From CAVRZY01 sp963725415 (GTDB taxonomy: Bacteria > Acidobacteriota > Terriglobia > Bryobacterales > Bryobacteraceae): a DNA stretch of 64,000 nucleotides. The position numbers and the translations under genes are program-made. Below are positions 53,157 to 63,954 of the stretch, piece after piece (the stretch's first letter is position 1; every line of letters begins with the position of its first letter). The stretch spans positions 18,348 to 82,347 of the forward strand of contig CAVRZY010000104.1 of NCBI GenBank assembly GCA_963725415.1, read 5' to 3'. A model generated the notes under the pieces. The model was not told the DNA's origin. It searched no databases and saw only the letters and a program-made list of their open reading frames with translations.

Positions 53157-56094
53157 ATGGGTAACCGAAACATCGTGTGCGCGGGCTTGGTGTTGCTGGG
53201 CCTCTGCTCCGCGCCCCAATCCGCCCAGCCGCCGGGATTTGGCAAACGCGTCGTTCAGGTTGGCAGGACCCTGGGCGCCGAAAGAACCGAAGCTGCATTG
53301 AGCGTCAAGGCGATTGCCGCGGGCTCCGAACACAGCCTCGCTCTGGCCTCGGACGGGACGGTCTGGGAGTGGGGAGCGAAGTGGGGAGCCCAGTTTGCCG
53401 GGCTCAGGAGTAGCCACGCCGCAGTCAACGCCGGTCGAGGTGGGTGGGCTTAGCGGGGTGGTGGCGGTGGCTGGAGGCGGTCTTCACAGTCTGGCGGTGA
53501 AGGGTGACGGGACGGTCTGGGCGTGGGGACAAAATGCGTCTGGCCAGTTGGGCGATGGAACCACCACCGATCGGGCGACGCCGCTCCAGGTGAGCGGGCT
53601 CAGTGGGGTGGTGGCGGTCGCCGCGGGCTGGGAGAATTTTCAGCGTGCTCACAGTCTGGCAGTGAAGAGCGACGGGACCGTCTGGGCATGGGGGTGGAAC
53701 GCATCTGGCCAGTTGGGCGATGGAACCACCGCGGATCGGTCAACGCCCGTGCAGGTCAGCGGGATTACCGGGGTCATGGCCGTCGCCGCGGGCCAGTCCC
53801 ATAGCCTGGCGCTAAAGGGCGACGGGACGGTCTGGGAGTGGGGTCGCCAGTTGGTCGATGGAAGAGAGAGGCCTCGTTCGACGCCGGTGCAGGTCAGCGG
53901 GCTCACCGGGGTGGTGGCGGTCACCGAGGGTTCCAGGCCCAGTCTGGCGTTGAAGGGCGATGGAACGGTCTGGGAGTGGGCGTGGGACCGGCCGACGCCG
54001 GTGCAGGTGAGTGGGCTTAGCGGAGTCGTCGCGGTCGCCGGGGGCGGCGGCCACAGTCTGGCGTTGAAGGGCGACGGGACCCTCTGGGCGTGGGGAGCGA
54101 ACTATAGCGGCCAGTTGGGCGATGGAACAGACACGCCGCGGGCGACGCCGGTCCAGGTCAGCGGGCTCAGCGAGGTAGTGGCGGTCGCAGCCGGCGGGGT
54201 CCACAGTCTGGCGTTGAAGCGTGACGGGACCCTCTGGGCGTGGGGAGCGAACTATAGCGGCCAGTTGGGCGATGGGACAATCATCTACCGGTCAACGCCG
54301 GTCCCCCTGAGCGGGCCCACCGGGGTGGCGGCAGTTGCCGTGGGCGGCGAACTCAGTCTAGCGTTGAAAGGTGATGGGACCCTCCGGCAGTGGACGTGGA
54401 ACCAGTCAACGCCGGTCTCCCTGAGCGGGCTCACTGGGGTGGTGGCGATCACTGCGGGCTATTCGCACGTTCTGGCGTTGAAGGGCGACGGGAGCGTCTG
54501 GGCATGGGGGCGGAACGAAACCGGCCAGTTGGGTGATGGAACAGTCACGGACCGGACGACGCCGGTCCAGGTGAGCGGGCTCAGCGGGGTGGTGGGGGTC
54601 GCAGCGGGCTATGCTCACAGTCTGGCGTTGAAGGGCGACGGGACCGTCTGGGCGTGGGGAGGCAATTGGGGGGGCCAGTTGGGCGATGGAACCAACATGA
54701 ACCGGTCAGCACCGGTTCATGTGAGCGGGCTCACCGGGGTGGTGGGGGTCGCTGCGGGCTATACGCACAGTCTGGCGGCGAAGGGTGATGGCACGGTCTG
54801 GGCGTGGGGCGGCAACGACTTGGGCCAGTTGGGTGATGGAACGAGCACACATTACCGGTCAACGCCGGTCCAGGTGAGCGGGCTTAGCGGGGTGGTGGCG
54901 GTCGCCGGCGGTCACGAATACAGTCTGGCGGTTAAGGGCGATGGGACCGTCTGGGCGTGGGGATGGAACGTATACGGCCAGTTGGGAGACGGGACCACCG
55001 CTCTATGGCGGACGACGCCGGTCCAGGTAAGTGGGCTGAGCGGTGTGGTGACAGTCGCAGCGGGCTGGGCTGAAATCCCGTTTACTACGGCTGGTTACAG
55101 CCTGGCGGTGAAGGCCGATGGGACGGTTTGGGCCTGGGGGTGGAACGTACACGGCCAGTTGGGAGATGGAACCACCACGAGTCGGACCACGCCGGTCCAG
55201 GTGGCCGGGCTTAGCGGCGTCAAGGCGGTCGCCGGCGGTGGCGGATACAGTGTGGCGGTGAAGCGCGATGGGACGCTGTGGGCGTGGGGGTGGGACAGCT
55301 CCGGCCTGTTGGGTGGCGGAACCACCACGTACCAGCCGACGCCGGTACAGGTGGTCCCCCTCGGTTCGCCAGTATGGGCGGGCACAGTGGTGGTGAGCGC
55401 GGTGGTGAATGCGGCCAGCTTCCGCGCCGGTCCCATCGCGCCCGGCGAGATCGTAACCATTTTCGGAAAGGACATGGGACCGCCTGCCGGTCTCAGCGGG
55501 AGGCCGAACGCGGCGGGCTTGTTCGAGAGCACGCTGGGGCAGACCAGGGTTCTGTTTGACGGCGTGGCCGCACCCATACTCTTCGCTCGGGCGGACCAGG
55601 TGACGGCAGTCGCGCCCTACCCGCTGGCCGGCAAGCGCACCACGGAGGTTCAGGTCGAGTATCGCGGGGTGAAATCCAGCCCGCAGACCCTCACCGTGGC
55701 GGAAAGCGCGCCTGGGATCTTCTCGATGGGCGCCACCGGCTCCGGCCAGGGCGTCATCCTCAATGAGGAGGGCAGCCTGAATTCAGCCTCGAAACCCGCG
55801 CGCAGAGGCTCGATGGTGACGCTGTTCGCCACCGGCGAGGGGCAGACCTCGCCGCCAGGCGTGGACGGGAAGGTTGCGGCAGGCCCGATGCCGCGACCCG
55901 TGCTGCGGGTCTCGGTGCTGATCGGCGGACAGGAGGCCCCGGTGTACGACGCGGGCTGTGCTCCAGGGCTTGCGGGCGTGCTGCAAGTGAGGGCGTGGGT
56001 TCCCGGGCCAATCGCGCCCGGACCCGCGGTGCCGGTCACGCTGGTGGTGGGCGAGGCGCGTAGCCAGGCGGGCGTGACCATGGCGGTTCAGTGA
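53157..56094 (+). CDS. secreted RCC1-repeat protein with TIGR03437-type C-terminal domain, one frameshift
   Basis: About 978 residues after repair of a one-G insertion near 53405. Signal peptide MGNRNIVCAGLVLLGLCSA (ATG 53157; an in-frame GTG at 53142 is possible). The middle holds 14 RCC1 repeats of ~50 residues with the core HSLALKGDGTVWAWG / GQLGDGTTTDR / TPVQVSGLSGVV; 14 would suit two seven-bladed propellers. Blades 4, 5 and 8 are shortened and lack the GQLGDG turn. The last ~235 residues form the Solibacter-type domain (VVNAASFRAGPIAPGEIVTI). Likely surface-exposed binding protein; ligand unknown. Confidence 0.85.
53450..55360 (+). repeat. tandem ~150-bp RCC1-coding repeats
   Basis: Thirteen near-identical DNA units, each containing GACGGGACCGTCTGGGCGTG-like and GGCCAGTTGGGCGATGGAAC strings. 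High DNA identity between units points to recent expansion or gene conversion. Confidence 0.8.
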
Positions 56095-56189
56095 GTCAGG
56101 CGAACCCATCCAAACCCCAGAATTCCCCGCTCCGGCCTTGCCACTCAGCCGGGCGGGGTGTATGCTTAGTTCGCGGAGAAGCCAACAGG

Positions 56190-59100
56190 ATGTGGCGCCT
56201 GCCCGCGATCTGCGTGGCCCTACTTCTGCTCTGCCGGATGGGCACACCCCAGGTCGCCACCGCGCGCCTCGGAGGGTGTGGTCCAGGATGCCTCCGGGGC
56301 GGTTGTGCCGAGCGCCAAGGTCTCGGTCGTCAATACTCGGACCCAAGCACGGATGGAGACGTACCGTCAACGCCGAGGGCTTGTTCGTGTTCCCGTCCTT
56401 ACAGCCCAGCGTCTACACGCTCAGCGTCGAGGCCGCGGGGTTCCGCAAGACGGTGGTGTCCAACCTCGAGCTGAACGTCTCCGACTCGGTAAATCAAACC
56501 GTCAAGATGGAGGTTGGCGCCGTCACCGAGAGCGTGACGGTGACCGCCAACGAGGTCCGCGTGCAGACCGCCGATGCCCAGATCGCGCGCGCCACCACGC
56601 TGCGGGACATCGATGTGCTTCCGCAACTCGGGCGTTCGCCGATGAACCTGACCATCTTCAACCCGGGCGTTCAGTACAATCCCGGCAGCACCGTGTTGTC
56701 CGGCAGCGTTAACGGCGCGCGCAAGGGATCGAGCAACTCCACCCTGGACGGCATCGATATCAACGACAGCCAGGTGCCGTTCCTCGGCCTATCGAACACG
56801 GCGATGAACACGGATTCGGTCGAAGAATTCCGGATGGTCACCAGCGGCGGAAAGGCCGAGTACGGCCGCAGCGCGGGCGGCCAGATCGAGCTGATCACCC
56901 GATCGGGCACCAATACGTGGCACGGCAACGCCTTCGAGTACTTGCGCAATACGGTGTTCAACGCCAATACGTTTTTCGGCAACCTCTCGGGCCTCGATCG
57001 CCCCGTGTTCATCCAGAACAGGTTCGGAGGCTCGCTGGGCGGGCCGATCCGCCGCGACCGTACTTTCATCTTCGGCAACTTTCAGGGCACGCGCACCGCG
57101 CGGCAGATCGTACGCAACCGGCTCGTCCTGACGCCGGAAGCCAAGGCGGGATTGTTCCGGTGGAGGCCCCCCGGCAGCGCGGAAATCCAGACCTTCGACA
57201 TCGTCGGCAACGACCCGCGCGGCAAGGGTATCGACCCGCAGGTGGCCGGAATTCTCAAGCTGCTGCCCAACCCCAACAACTACGAAATCGGCGACGGGTT
57301 GAACACGGCCGGGTTCCGCTTCAACAATCCGGCGATTTCTTCCACCGACGACGGCTCCGACGACCAATTCACCATTAAGGCCGACCACAATCTTTGGAAT
57401 GGACACCGCGATCTTCTTCCGCTGGGCCTGGGTCACACCCCTTGGGCATCGACAGCATCACTGGCGTCGATGCCAGCTTCCCCGGCCAACCGCACGGCAC
57501 CCAGGGTGGCCGGCGCTGGGCCTACTCGATCGGCTCGGACTGGGCGATCACCACCCGCCTGGTGAACGAACTGCGCGTAGGCTATAAGTTCTACTCCTGG
57601 GAATGGACCAAGCCCGCTCGCTTGCACGGCCCCATGCTGGTAGCCAATTCTTGGTACAACCCGCTCAATCCCGCATTCGGCCAGAGCTGGGAACCCACGG
57701 TGCGACACATCGCCGACAACTTCACCATCGTCCACCGCAGGCACACCTTCAAAGGGGGCGTGGATTTGCGCTTTACCAGGCAGTGGACCTCCAGCGACGC
57801 CGGCATCTGGCCCAACGTCACCTTCGCGACCAGTTTTGGGAATGCCCCGCCGGCTAGCATCGGCCCTTCCGGTGCCACCCTCATCTCCCCCACTGACCGC
57901 CAGCGCTTTGAGAACCTCTATAACGACCTGCTGGGCCGCATGAACCTGGTGACGCAATCCTTCTACAGCGACCTGGAGAAGTTTCAGCCGGCCGGCACTC
58001 CCCGCGTGCGCGACCACAGGTTTCATGAATACGGCTACTTTTTCCAGGACGACTGGAAGCTCCATCCGCGCCTGGTCCTCAACCTCGGCCTGCGCTACGA
58101 GTTCTCCGGCGTGCCTTTTGAAGCCAACCGCGTCCAGGGCACCGTGGACAAGGCCACTCTCATCAACGCCGCCGCCCGCATTGCCGATCTCACCATCCAG
58201 CGCAGCAGCCGCTGGTACAACAACGATTTCAACAATTTCGCCCCGCGGGTTGGGTTCGCCTGGGACCTCACCGGAGGCGGCAAGACAGTCCTCCGCGGAA
58301 GCTGGGGCATCTTCTACGACCGGCTCATGGGCGCCACCACCAACTCCGTGGACGCCAACACGCCCGGCTTCACGCAGAACGTGCTCGTGTATCCGAACTC
58401 GGCGGGCGCCGACGTTCGCGTGAGCGACGGCATCCCGCTGCCTCAGCCCTCCGCCGTCCCCTGAGTTGCGTCCGCCGACCGACCGCACGAACACCATCTT
58501 CCTGTTCGCCCCTAACCTTCGCACCGGCTACGTGCAACAGTACAGCCTCACGCTCCAGCGGGAGGTCTTTCGCAACACCGTCGTCGAGGCAGCTTATGTG
58601 GGCACGCATGGAATCAAGCTGTTCATGGATCTCAACCTGAACCAGCCGCGCATTTACGAGGATTTCCTCGCCGCGTTCCGCGAGCTCCAGGCCTTTCGCG
58701 CGAGTGGGACTCCTGTTTCCGCCTCCAACACGCTCGTCCGCATCTTCGGTACAACGGCAGCGGCTATCACCAGCATCGGAAGCAACGTCATCGACCAGGG
58801 CGCCGTGGGCAGCGCGGCCGATTCCCTGGATCGCACCAACTACTCCCGCTATGCCGCCGCCGGGGTATCCGACTTCTACCTTCGCAATTTCCCCCAGTTC
58901 AACCAACTGGTCGTCGGCACCAATGACGGCCGCTCCTATTACAATTCCTTTCAATTGAGCATGCGGCGGCAAGCGGGCGCCTTGAAGTTCGTCGCCAACT
59001 ACACCTTTTCGAAGTCCATGGACAACATCACGGTCGAGGGCAATGGCTTCACCAGCCCCATCGACAACTTCAATGTCCGGCTCAATCGCGCCCGCGGCGA

Positions 59101-59667
59101 CTTCGACATTCCGCACGCGTTCAACTCGAGCTTCATCTACACGCTGCCCATCGGCAAGGGCCGCCGCTTTGCGGGCCATGCCCCGCGCTGGGTGGACTCG
59201 GCCCTCGGCGGCTGGGACGTCGGCCTGCTGGCCATGTGGCAGAGCGGCCGGGTGCTCACTTACCTTTCCGGCCGCGCCACCGGCCCAACCACCAACAGCA
59301 GCTACGTGAACTACGCGGGCGACCGCAATGTCGGCCGCGTGATGCGCAAAGGCGACGGCGTCTACTGGCTCACTCCAGAGGAAATCGGCCGGTTCTCCTA
59401 CCCTGTCGCTGGCGAGATCGGCACGGGCGGCCGCAACGCTTTCCGCGGGCCGCGATTCTTCGACGTGGACATGTCGCTGGTGAAGAAGTTCAAGGATCAC
59501 CGAGCGGTACGCGGTCTCATTCCGCGCCGAAGCTTACAACCTGTTCAACAACGCCGAACTTCGCCGCGCCAAACGCCAACCTGTCTACGCTCGCCTCTTT
59601 CGGCAAGCTCTCCAGCATCGTGGGCAACGCTCGGATTCTCCAAATGGCCCTGCGGTGCGACTTTTGA
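56190..59667 (+). CDS. second Oar-type TonB-dependent receptor, broken by about eight frameshifts
   Basis: About 1150 residues if rebuilt. Pieces in order: signal peptide (MWRLPAICVALLLLC), CarboxypepD_reg (VVQDASGAVVPSAKVSVVNT ... LFVFPSLQPSVYTLSVEAAG), plug (NGARKGSSNSTLDGIDINDS), barrel (KAEYGRSAGGQIELITRSGT, FIFGNFQGTRTARQ, NLGLRYEFSGVPFEANR, FVANYTFSKSMDNIT) and a C-terminal LQMALRCDF. Breaks lie near 56272, 56356, 57397, 57422, 57436, 58462, 59497 and 59545. Fragments butt together without loss, so sequencing error is more likely than decay, though a true pseudogene cannot be excluded. Different subfamily from the receptor at 47378. Confidence 0.75.
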
Positions 59668-59839
59668 GCGAGGCTCACGCCCAAGTTCGGATCTACCGGC
59701 CGCGCTTCCTCCAAGATCGCGTCGGGTCAGGCGCGGCTTGACCCCGGTGCCGCGGCAGCGGCCCGGGCAAGCTCGAAACTGCGGTCAGAACTGCTAACGT
59801 TTCGCACCGCCGTCCGTCACCCTTAGAATAGAGGCAAGC

Positions 59840-62344
59840 ATGAGACGGATCCGGTTCGCAGTTCGCACCCTGAAGAAGACTCCCATCCTGACGTTGGTGG
59901 TGGTGCTCTCCTTGGGGCTGGGCATCGGCGCCAACACGGCGATTTTTTCACTGTTCTATCAGATGATTCTCCGTTCGCTGCCGGTGGAAAGGCCCGAAGA
60001 GCTGGTCCTGCTGAGTTCGCCGGGGGACTTCAAGAGTGGCCGCAGCTCGGCCGACGATGCCGGCGGCATGGACTCGATCTTCAGTTACCGGATGTTCCGT
60101 GAACTGGAGAAGCGTCCCCAGGGCGTCACCGCGGTCGCCGGCTTCCGCAGCATCGGCGCGAACCTGAGTTTCCAGAATCAGACCGTGAATGGCGGCGCCA
60201 CGCTGGTTTCGGGCGCCTATTTCCCGGTGCTCGGCGCCAAGCCGCTGTTCGGCCGGCTGATCTGGCTCGAGGACGACGTGCACGGTGCTGGGAACGCGGT
60301 GGCCGTTCTGGGCTACGGCTACTGGAAGGACCGGTTGGGCGGACGGCCTGAGGTGTTGAACCAGCCCATCCGCGTCAACGGCCAGGTGTTCACGATCGTT
60401 GGGGTGACGCCGAGAGGCTTCACCGGCACAACCCTGGGCAGCGACCCGGACGTGTTCCTGCCCCTGTCCTTCAAGCCGCGCCTCACCCCGGGCTGGGACG
60501 GCACGGATCGCTACGACGACTACTGGCTCTATCTGTTCGCGCGGTTGAAGCCGGGTGGGACGCGTTTGCAGGCCGAGACGGGGCTGAACACCCTCTACGC
60601 CGGCCTCGTCGAGGACCAGGCCAAGACCATTCACGGCCGGGATGCCGCCTACATCCAGCGGTTTCTCAAATCCAGGCTCAGCCTGCGCGAGGGCAAGCAA
60701 GGGCAGAGTTCCATGCGGGAGGAGAGCCGGACCCCGCTCCACATCCTGATGGCGGCCACCGGGCTGGTTCTGCTGATCGCCATGGCGAACGCGGCCAATC
60801 TGCTGCTGGCGCGTTCGGCGCAACGCCGCAAGGAGCTGGCCATCCGCGCGGCCCTGGGCGCCAGCCGGCGAGACATCATGGGGCAGTTGCTCACCGAGGC
60901 CCTGCTGCTGTCGGCCGGCGGCGGATTGGCCGGGCTTGTCCTGGCCTCCTGGACGCTGAACCTGCTGCTGGCCGAAGTGGGGGGTGGCGAGACGCCCATC
61001 TACTTTCTCACCGCGCGGCTGGAATGGCCGGTGCTGCTGTTCAGCCTGGCGCTCGCGATGCTGACGGGGCTGCTGTTCGGGCTGCATCCGGCCTTCGAGG
61101 CAGCCCGGCACGGCGTGGCTGACACGCTCAAAGATGACTCCGGGCACGCTTCTTCCAGCCGCGGCTCGGCGCGGGTGCGGAAGCTGCTGGTGACCATGCA
61201 GGTAGCGGTTTCGGCCTTGCTGCTGATCCCCACCGGGCTGTTTCTGAAGAGCCTGGTCAATCTGCTGCACCTCGATCTGGGGTTGAAGACCGACAACCTC
61301 GTCACCTTCCGCATCTCTCCGGAATTGAACAGCTACAAGCCCGAGCAGAGCCGCGCCTTGTTCGAACGGGTCGAGGAGCAGATGGCGGCGATTCCGGGCG
61401 TGCGCAGCGTGACTGCCTCCATGGTCCCCTTAATTGCCGGCAGCAACTGGGGCAACAACCTGACGGTGGAGGGCTTCGCAAGCGGACCCCAGGCGGACAC
61501 CTTCTCCATGTTCAACCTGGTAGGCGCCGGCTTCTTCGGCAAGATGGGCATCCCGTTGATTGCCGGACGCGAATTCACAGAGCGTGACAACCTGGCCGGG
61601 GGGAAGGTCGCCATCGTCAACCAAACCTTCGCCAAGCACTTCTTCGGGAGCGGCAATCCGCTGGGGCGCAAGTTCTGCCCCGGGCGGGGCAAGGTGACGC
61701 CGGATATCGAGATTGTGGGCGTCGTCAAAGACACCAAGTATTCGAGCGTGAAGCAGAAGCCGCCGCGTCTGTACTACACGCCCTGGCGTCAAAGCAAGGA
61801 CACCGGCTCGCTTTCGTTTTACGTGCGAACGGCGCTGGAGCCGGTGCAGGTGATTCCGCAGGTCCGCCGCGTCATGTCCTCGCTGGACCGCGATCTGCCG
61901 CTCCAGGGTTTGCACACGCTGGATGACCAGATCCGGCAGAACATCATGGCCGACCGGCTGGTGCTCGAACTGGCCGCGGTCTTTGCGATCCTGGCCACGG
62001 TGATGGCGATGCTGGGCCTCTATGGCGTGATGGCGCACAGCGTGACGCGGCGGACGCGGGAGATCGGGATCCGCCTGGCTCTGGGGGCCGGCATCGGCCG
62101 GATCCGGCACATGATCATGCGGGAGTTGCTGGTGATCCTGGTGGCGGGCCTGGCGACCGGCGTACCGGCGGCCCTGGCCCTGGCGCGCCTGACCGAGAGC
62201 CAACTGTTCGGCGTCAAGTCGCACGACGGAATCGTGATTGCGGGCGCTGTGGCGGCGCTGGCCATAGCCGCGCTGCTAGCGGGATATTTCCCGGCGCGCC
62301 GGGCCACGCGGGTCAATCCGGTGGAGGCCTTGCGCTACGAGTGA
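59840..62344 (+). CDS. MacB-like orphan ABC permease (acidobacterial duplicated type)
   Basis: 834 residues, intact. Two MacB-periplasmic-core/FtsX modules in tandem: first helix LTLVVVLSLGLGIGANTAIF (about 17-36), extracellular core, helices about 305-440 (ILMAATGLVLLIAMANAANL, LAIRAALGASRRDIMGQLLTEALLLS), second module from about 455 (LLVTMQVAVSALLLIPTGLF), second core (AGAGFFGKMGIPLIAGREFTERD-like), and final helices (REIGIRLALGAGIGRIRHMI). It ends in NPVEALRYE, the usual family tail. No ATPase gene lies in the 1.6 kb that follows. Many copies of this family occur per genome in Solibacter relatives. Confidence 0.9.
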   Translation: MRRIRFAVRTLKKTPILTLVVVLSLGLGIGANTAIFSLFYQMILRSLPVERPEELVLLSSPGDFKSGRSSADDAGGMDSIFSYRMFRELEKRPQGVTAVAGFRSIGANLSFQNQTVNGGATLVSGAYFPVLGAKPLFGRLIWLEDDVHGAGNAVAVLGYGYWKDRLGGRPEVLNQPIRVNGQVFTIVGVTPRGFTGTTLGSDPDVFLPLSFKPRLTPGWDGTDRYDDYWLYLFARLKPGGTRLQAETGLNTLYAGLVEDQAKTIHGRDAAYIQRFLKSRLSLREGKQGQSSMREESRTPLHILMAATGLVLLIAMANAANLLLARSAQRRKELAIRAALGASRRDIMGQLLTEALLLSAGGGLAGLVLASWTLNLLLAEVGGGETPIYFLTARLEWPVLLFSLALAMLTGLLFGLHPAFEAARHGVADTLKDDSGHASSSRGSARVRKLLVTMQVAVSALLLIPTGLFLKSLVNLLHLDLGLKTDNLVTFRISPELNSYKPEQSRALFERVEEQMAAIPGVRSVTASMVPLIAGSNWGNNLTVEGFASGPQADTFSMFNLVGAGFFGKMGIPLIAGREFTERDNLAGGKVAIVNQTFAKHFFGSGNPLGRKFCPGRGKVTPDIEIVGVVKDTKYSSVKQKPPRLYYTPWRQSKDTGSLSFYVRTALEPVQVIPQVRRVMSSLDRDLPLQGLHTLDDQIRQNIMADRLVLELAAVFAILATVMAMLGLYGVMAHSVTRRTREIGIRLALGAGIGRIRHMIMRELLVILVAGLATGVPAALALARLTESQLFGVKSHDGIVIAGAVAALAIAALLAGYFPARRATRVNPVEALRYE

Positions 62345-62391
62345 ACCGGCTGGCGTGGTGGCCAGCGGCCTCGAAGCCGGCTCGGCCATAC

Positions 62392-62408
62392 GTACAGGAA
62401 TCCTGTAC
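62392..62408. promoter_or_regulatory. palindromic operator of the YefM-like antitoxin
   Basis: GTACAGGA-A-TCCTGTAC, perfect 8-bp arms. The right arm runs into TGTACA, the core hexamer of known YefM operators, and TACAAT (62405-62410) may be the -10 box, so binding would block transcription. Confidence 0.55.
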
Positions 62409-62428
62409 AATTGATTCGAGGTGATGCT

Positions 62429-62685
62429 TTGGCCGTCGAAACGACATACACCAAGCTGCGTGACAAGCTCGCTTCGGTCCTGGACCGGGTCGTGGAAGAC
62501 CAGGAAGTAGTCATTGTTCGTCGCCGGGGTTCGAGGGATGTGGCACTGATTCCGGCGGACGAACTGGCGGGACTGATCGAGACCGCGCATCTCCTTCGCT
62601 CCCCGAAGAACGCCCGGCGGCTGCTCACGGCCCTGCGGCGAGCCCGCACCGTCAGAGGGAAACCGGAATCCTTGGACAACCTGCG
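62429..62685 (+). CDS. YefM/Phd-family antitoxin, 3' end cut by sequence junction
   Basis: About 85 residues remain. The likely start is TTG at 62429 (GAGGTGA just upstream), giving the standard opening AVETTYTKLRDKLASVLDRV, followed by EDQEVVIVRRRGSRDVALIP, ADELAGLIETAHLLRSPKNA and the C-terminal linker that would contact a toxin (GKPESLDNLRR). The frame then continues without stop into unrelated Pro/Arg sequence, which belongs to another gene in a different frame. The expected toxin gene is absent. A genuine fusion is very unlikely. Confidence 0.75.
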
Positions 62686-63954
62686 CCGCCCCCGCCGCCC
62701 TCCTCGTCCTCGCCGCCCCCCTCCCCGCACGGCCGGGGGAGAAGGACCTCCCCCCCGTCCAGCAGGTCGTCGTCGAGGACTTCGACGGCAACAGATCCCC
62801 GACGTCGCCGTCGGGCTCCCGGACCTCAAGGCGGGAAAGGTCAAGGAGGCCGGAGAGGTCCGCGTCTACTCCGGGAAGACCGGGGCCCTCCTCTGGAACC
62901 TCGCGGGCACCGAGGAGGGGCAGGTTTGCGGGGAGTCCCTCACCCTCGCCGGCGACGTGGACGAGGACGGGGCCCCCGACCTGGCCGTCGGCAACCCCTG
63001 GGCCAATCCGGTCCCCGCATCCCTCTTCCTCTCGGGGAGGACCGGGAAGGCCCACCACAGGTTCGGGAGCAACTTCCCCCTCTCCTTCTCCGAGCACCTC
63101 TACGGCTTCCACCTCGTGGATTGGACCGTGGGGGGGCGCCCCGCCCCGCAGTGGATCCTCCTCGCCCGGGCCGGACTCTCCGGGAGGTGGCATGGACAAC
63201 CGGAAGGAGTCCTACTCCGCCTTCTTCGAGGAATCCCACGGCATGCAGTGCGACGCGCGGGCCGCGGGGGACTTCAACGGAGACGCTCCGGGACGCCGTC
63301 CTCTGCGCCTGGTCCGCGGACGTCGGGGGGAAGAAGGGTGCGGGGCTCCTCCGGTTCCTCTCCGGGGAGACCCTCTCGGGCGTCACGCAGCCGAAGACGG
63401 ACCGCTACCTGGGCGAGGAAGTCGCCGGGACCCGGGAGAACGAGAACCTCGGCCTCCTCGTCGAGCCCGCGGGGGACTCGAACGGGGACCGCAAGGCCGA
63501 CCTCCTCCTGGGGACCCGGGGGGACGGGAAGAAGAAGGGGGACTCCTGGACCCTGCGCGTCCTCTCGCCCCTCGACAGGGTGGAACTCGCCCTTCTCCGC
63601 GGGCCCGAGGGGGAGACCGTCATCGGGGGGGCGGCGGTGCTGGGGGACGCCGACGGGGACGGGACCCCGGACGTCCTGGCCGGCTCCCCCCAGCGCGGCC
63701 GAGGCATCGGGGCCGCGGCGCTCCTCTCGGGGAAGGACGGGAAGGTCCTCTGGACCGTGGACGGCACGGGGAGCGAGCGGTTCGGAGAGGGGGTGTACCG
63801 GGCGGGGGACGCGGACGGTGACGGGGTCGCGGAGGCCTGGGTGCTGGCGCCCGGCACCGCGACCAACGGGAAGAAGGGGAAGGGGTACCTCCGACTCCTC
63901 TCGGGGAAGACCGGGGCGGTGCTATCGACCTTGAACCCGCTGGCGCTGAAGTAG
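62682..63954 (+). CDS. secreted FG-GAP/integrin-alpha-like repeat protein, 5'-truncated, about three frameshifts
   Basis: The first visible part is the end of a signal peptide (AALLVLAAPLPARPG) in a frame different from the antitoxin, so the gene's start lies beyond the junction. Repeats with Ca-binding D-x-D/N-x-D-G loops follow: VEDFDGN, GDVDEDGAPDLAVGNP, GDSNGDRKADLLLG, GDADGDGTPDVLAGSP, GDADGDGVAEAWV, each near LSGKTGKV-like strands, as in seven-bladed FG-GAP propellers. Breaks at about 62792, 63190 and 63290 by single bases. Stop at 63952-63954. Sequence style (long G and C runs, GAC/CTC/GGG-rich codons) differs from the rest of the window. Confidence 0.75.

Noticed and set aside
53450..55360. 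Regular ~150-bp repeats, considered as a CRISPR array or satellite
   Set aside because: The units are in frame, code for RCC1 blades and have no unique spacers.
62411..63934. A 507-residue YefM-FG-GAP fusion protein
   Set aside because: After the junction the frame is Pro/Arg-rich nonsense until a later accidental return to the FG-GAP frame. The two genes are in different frames at the join.
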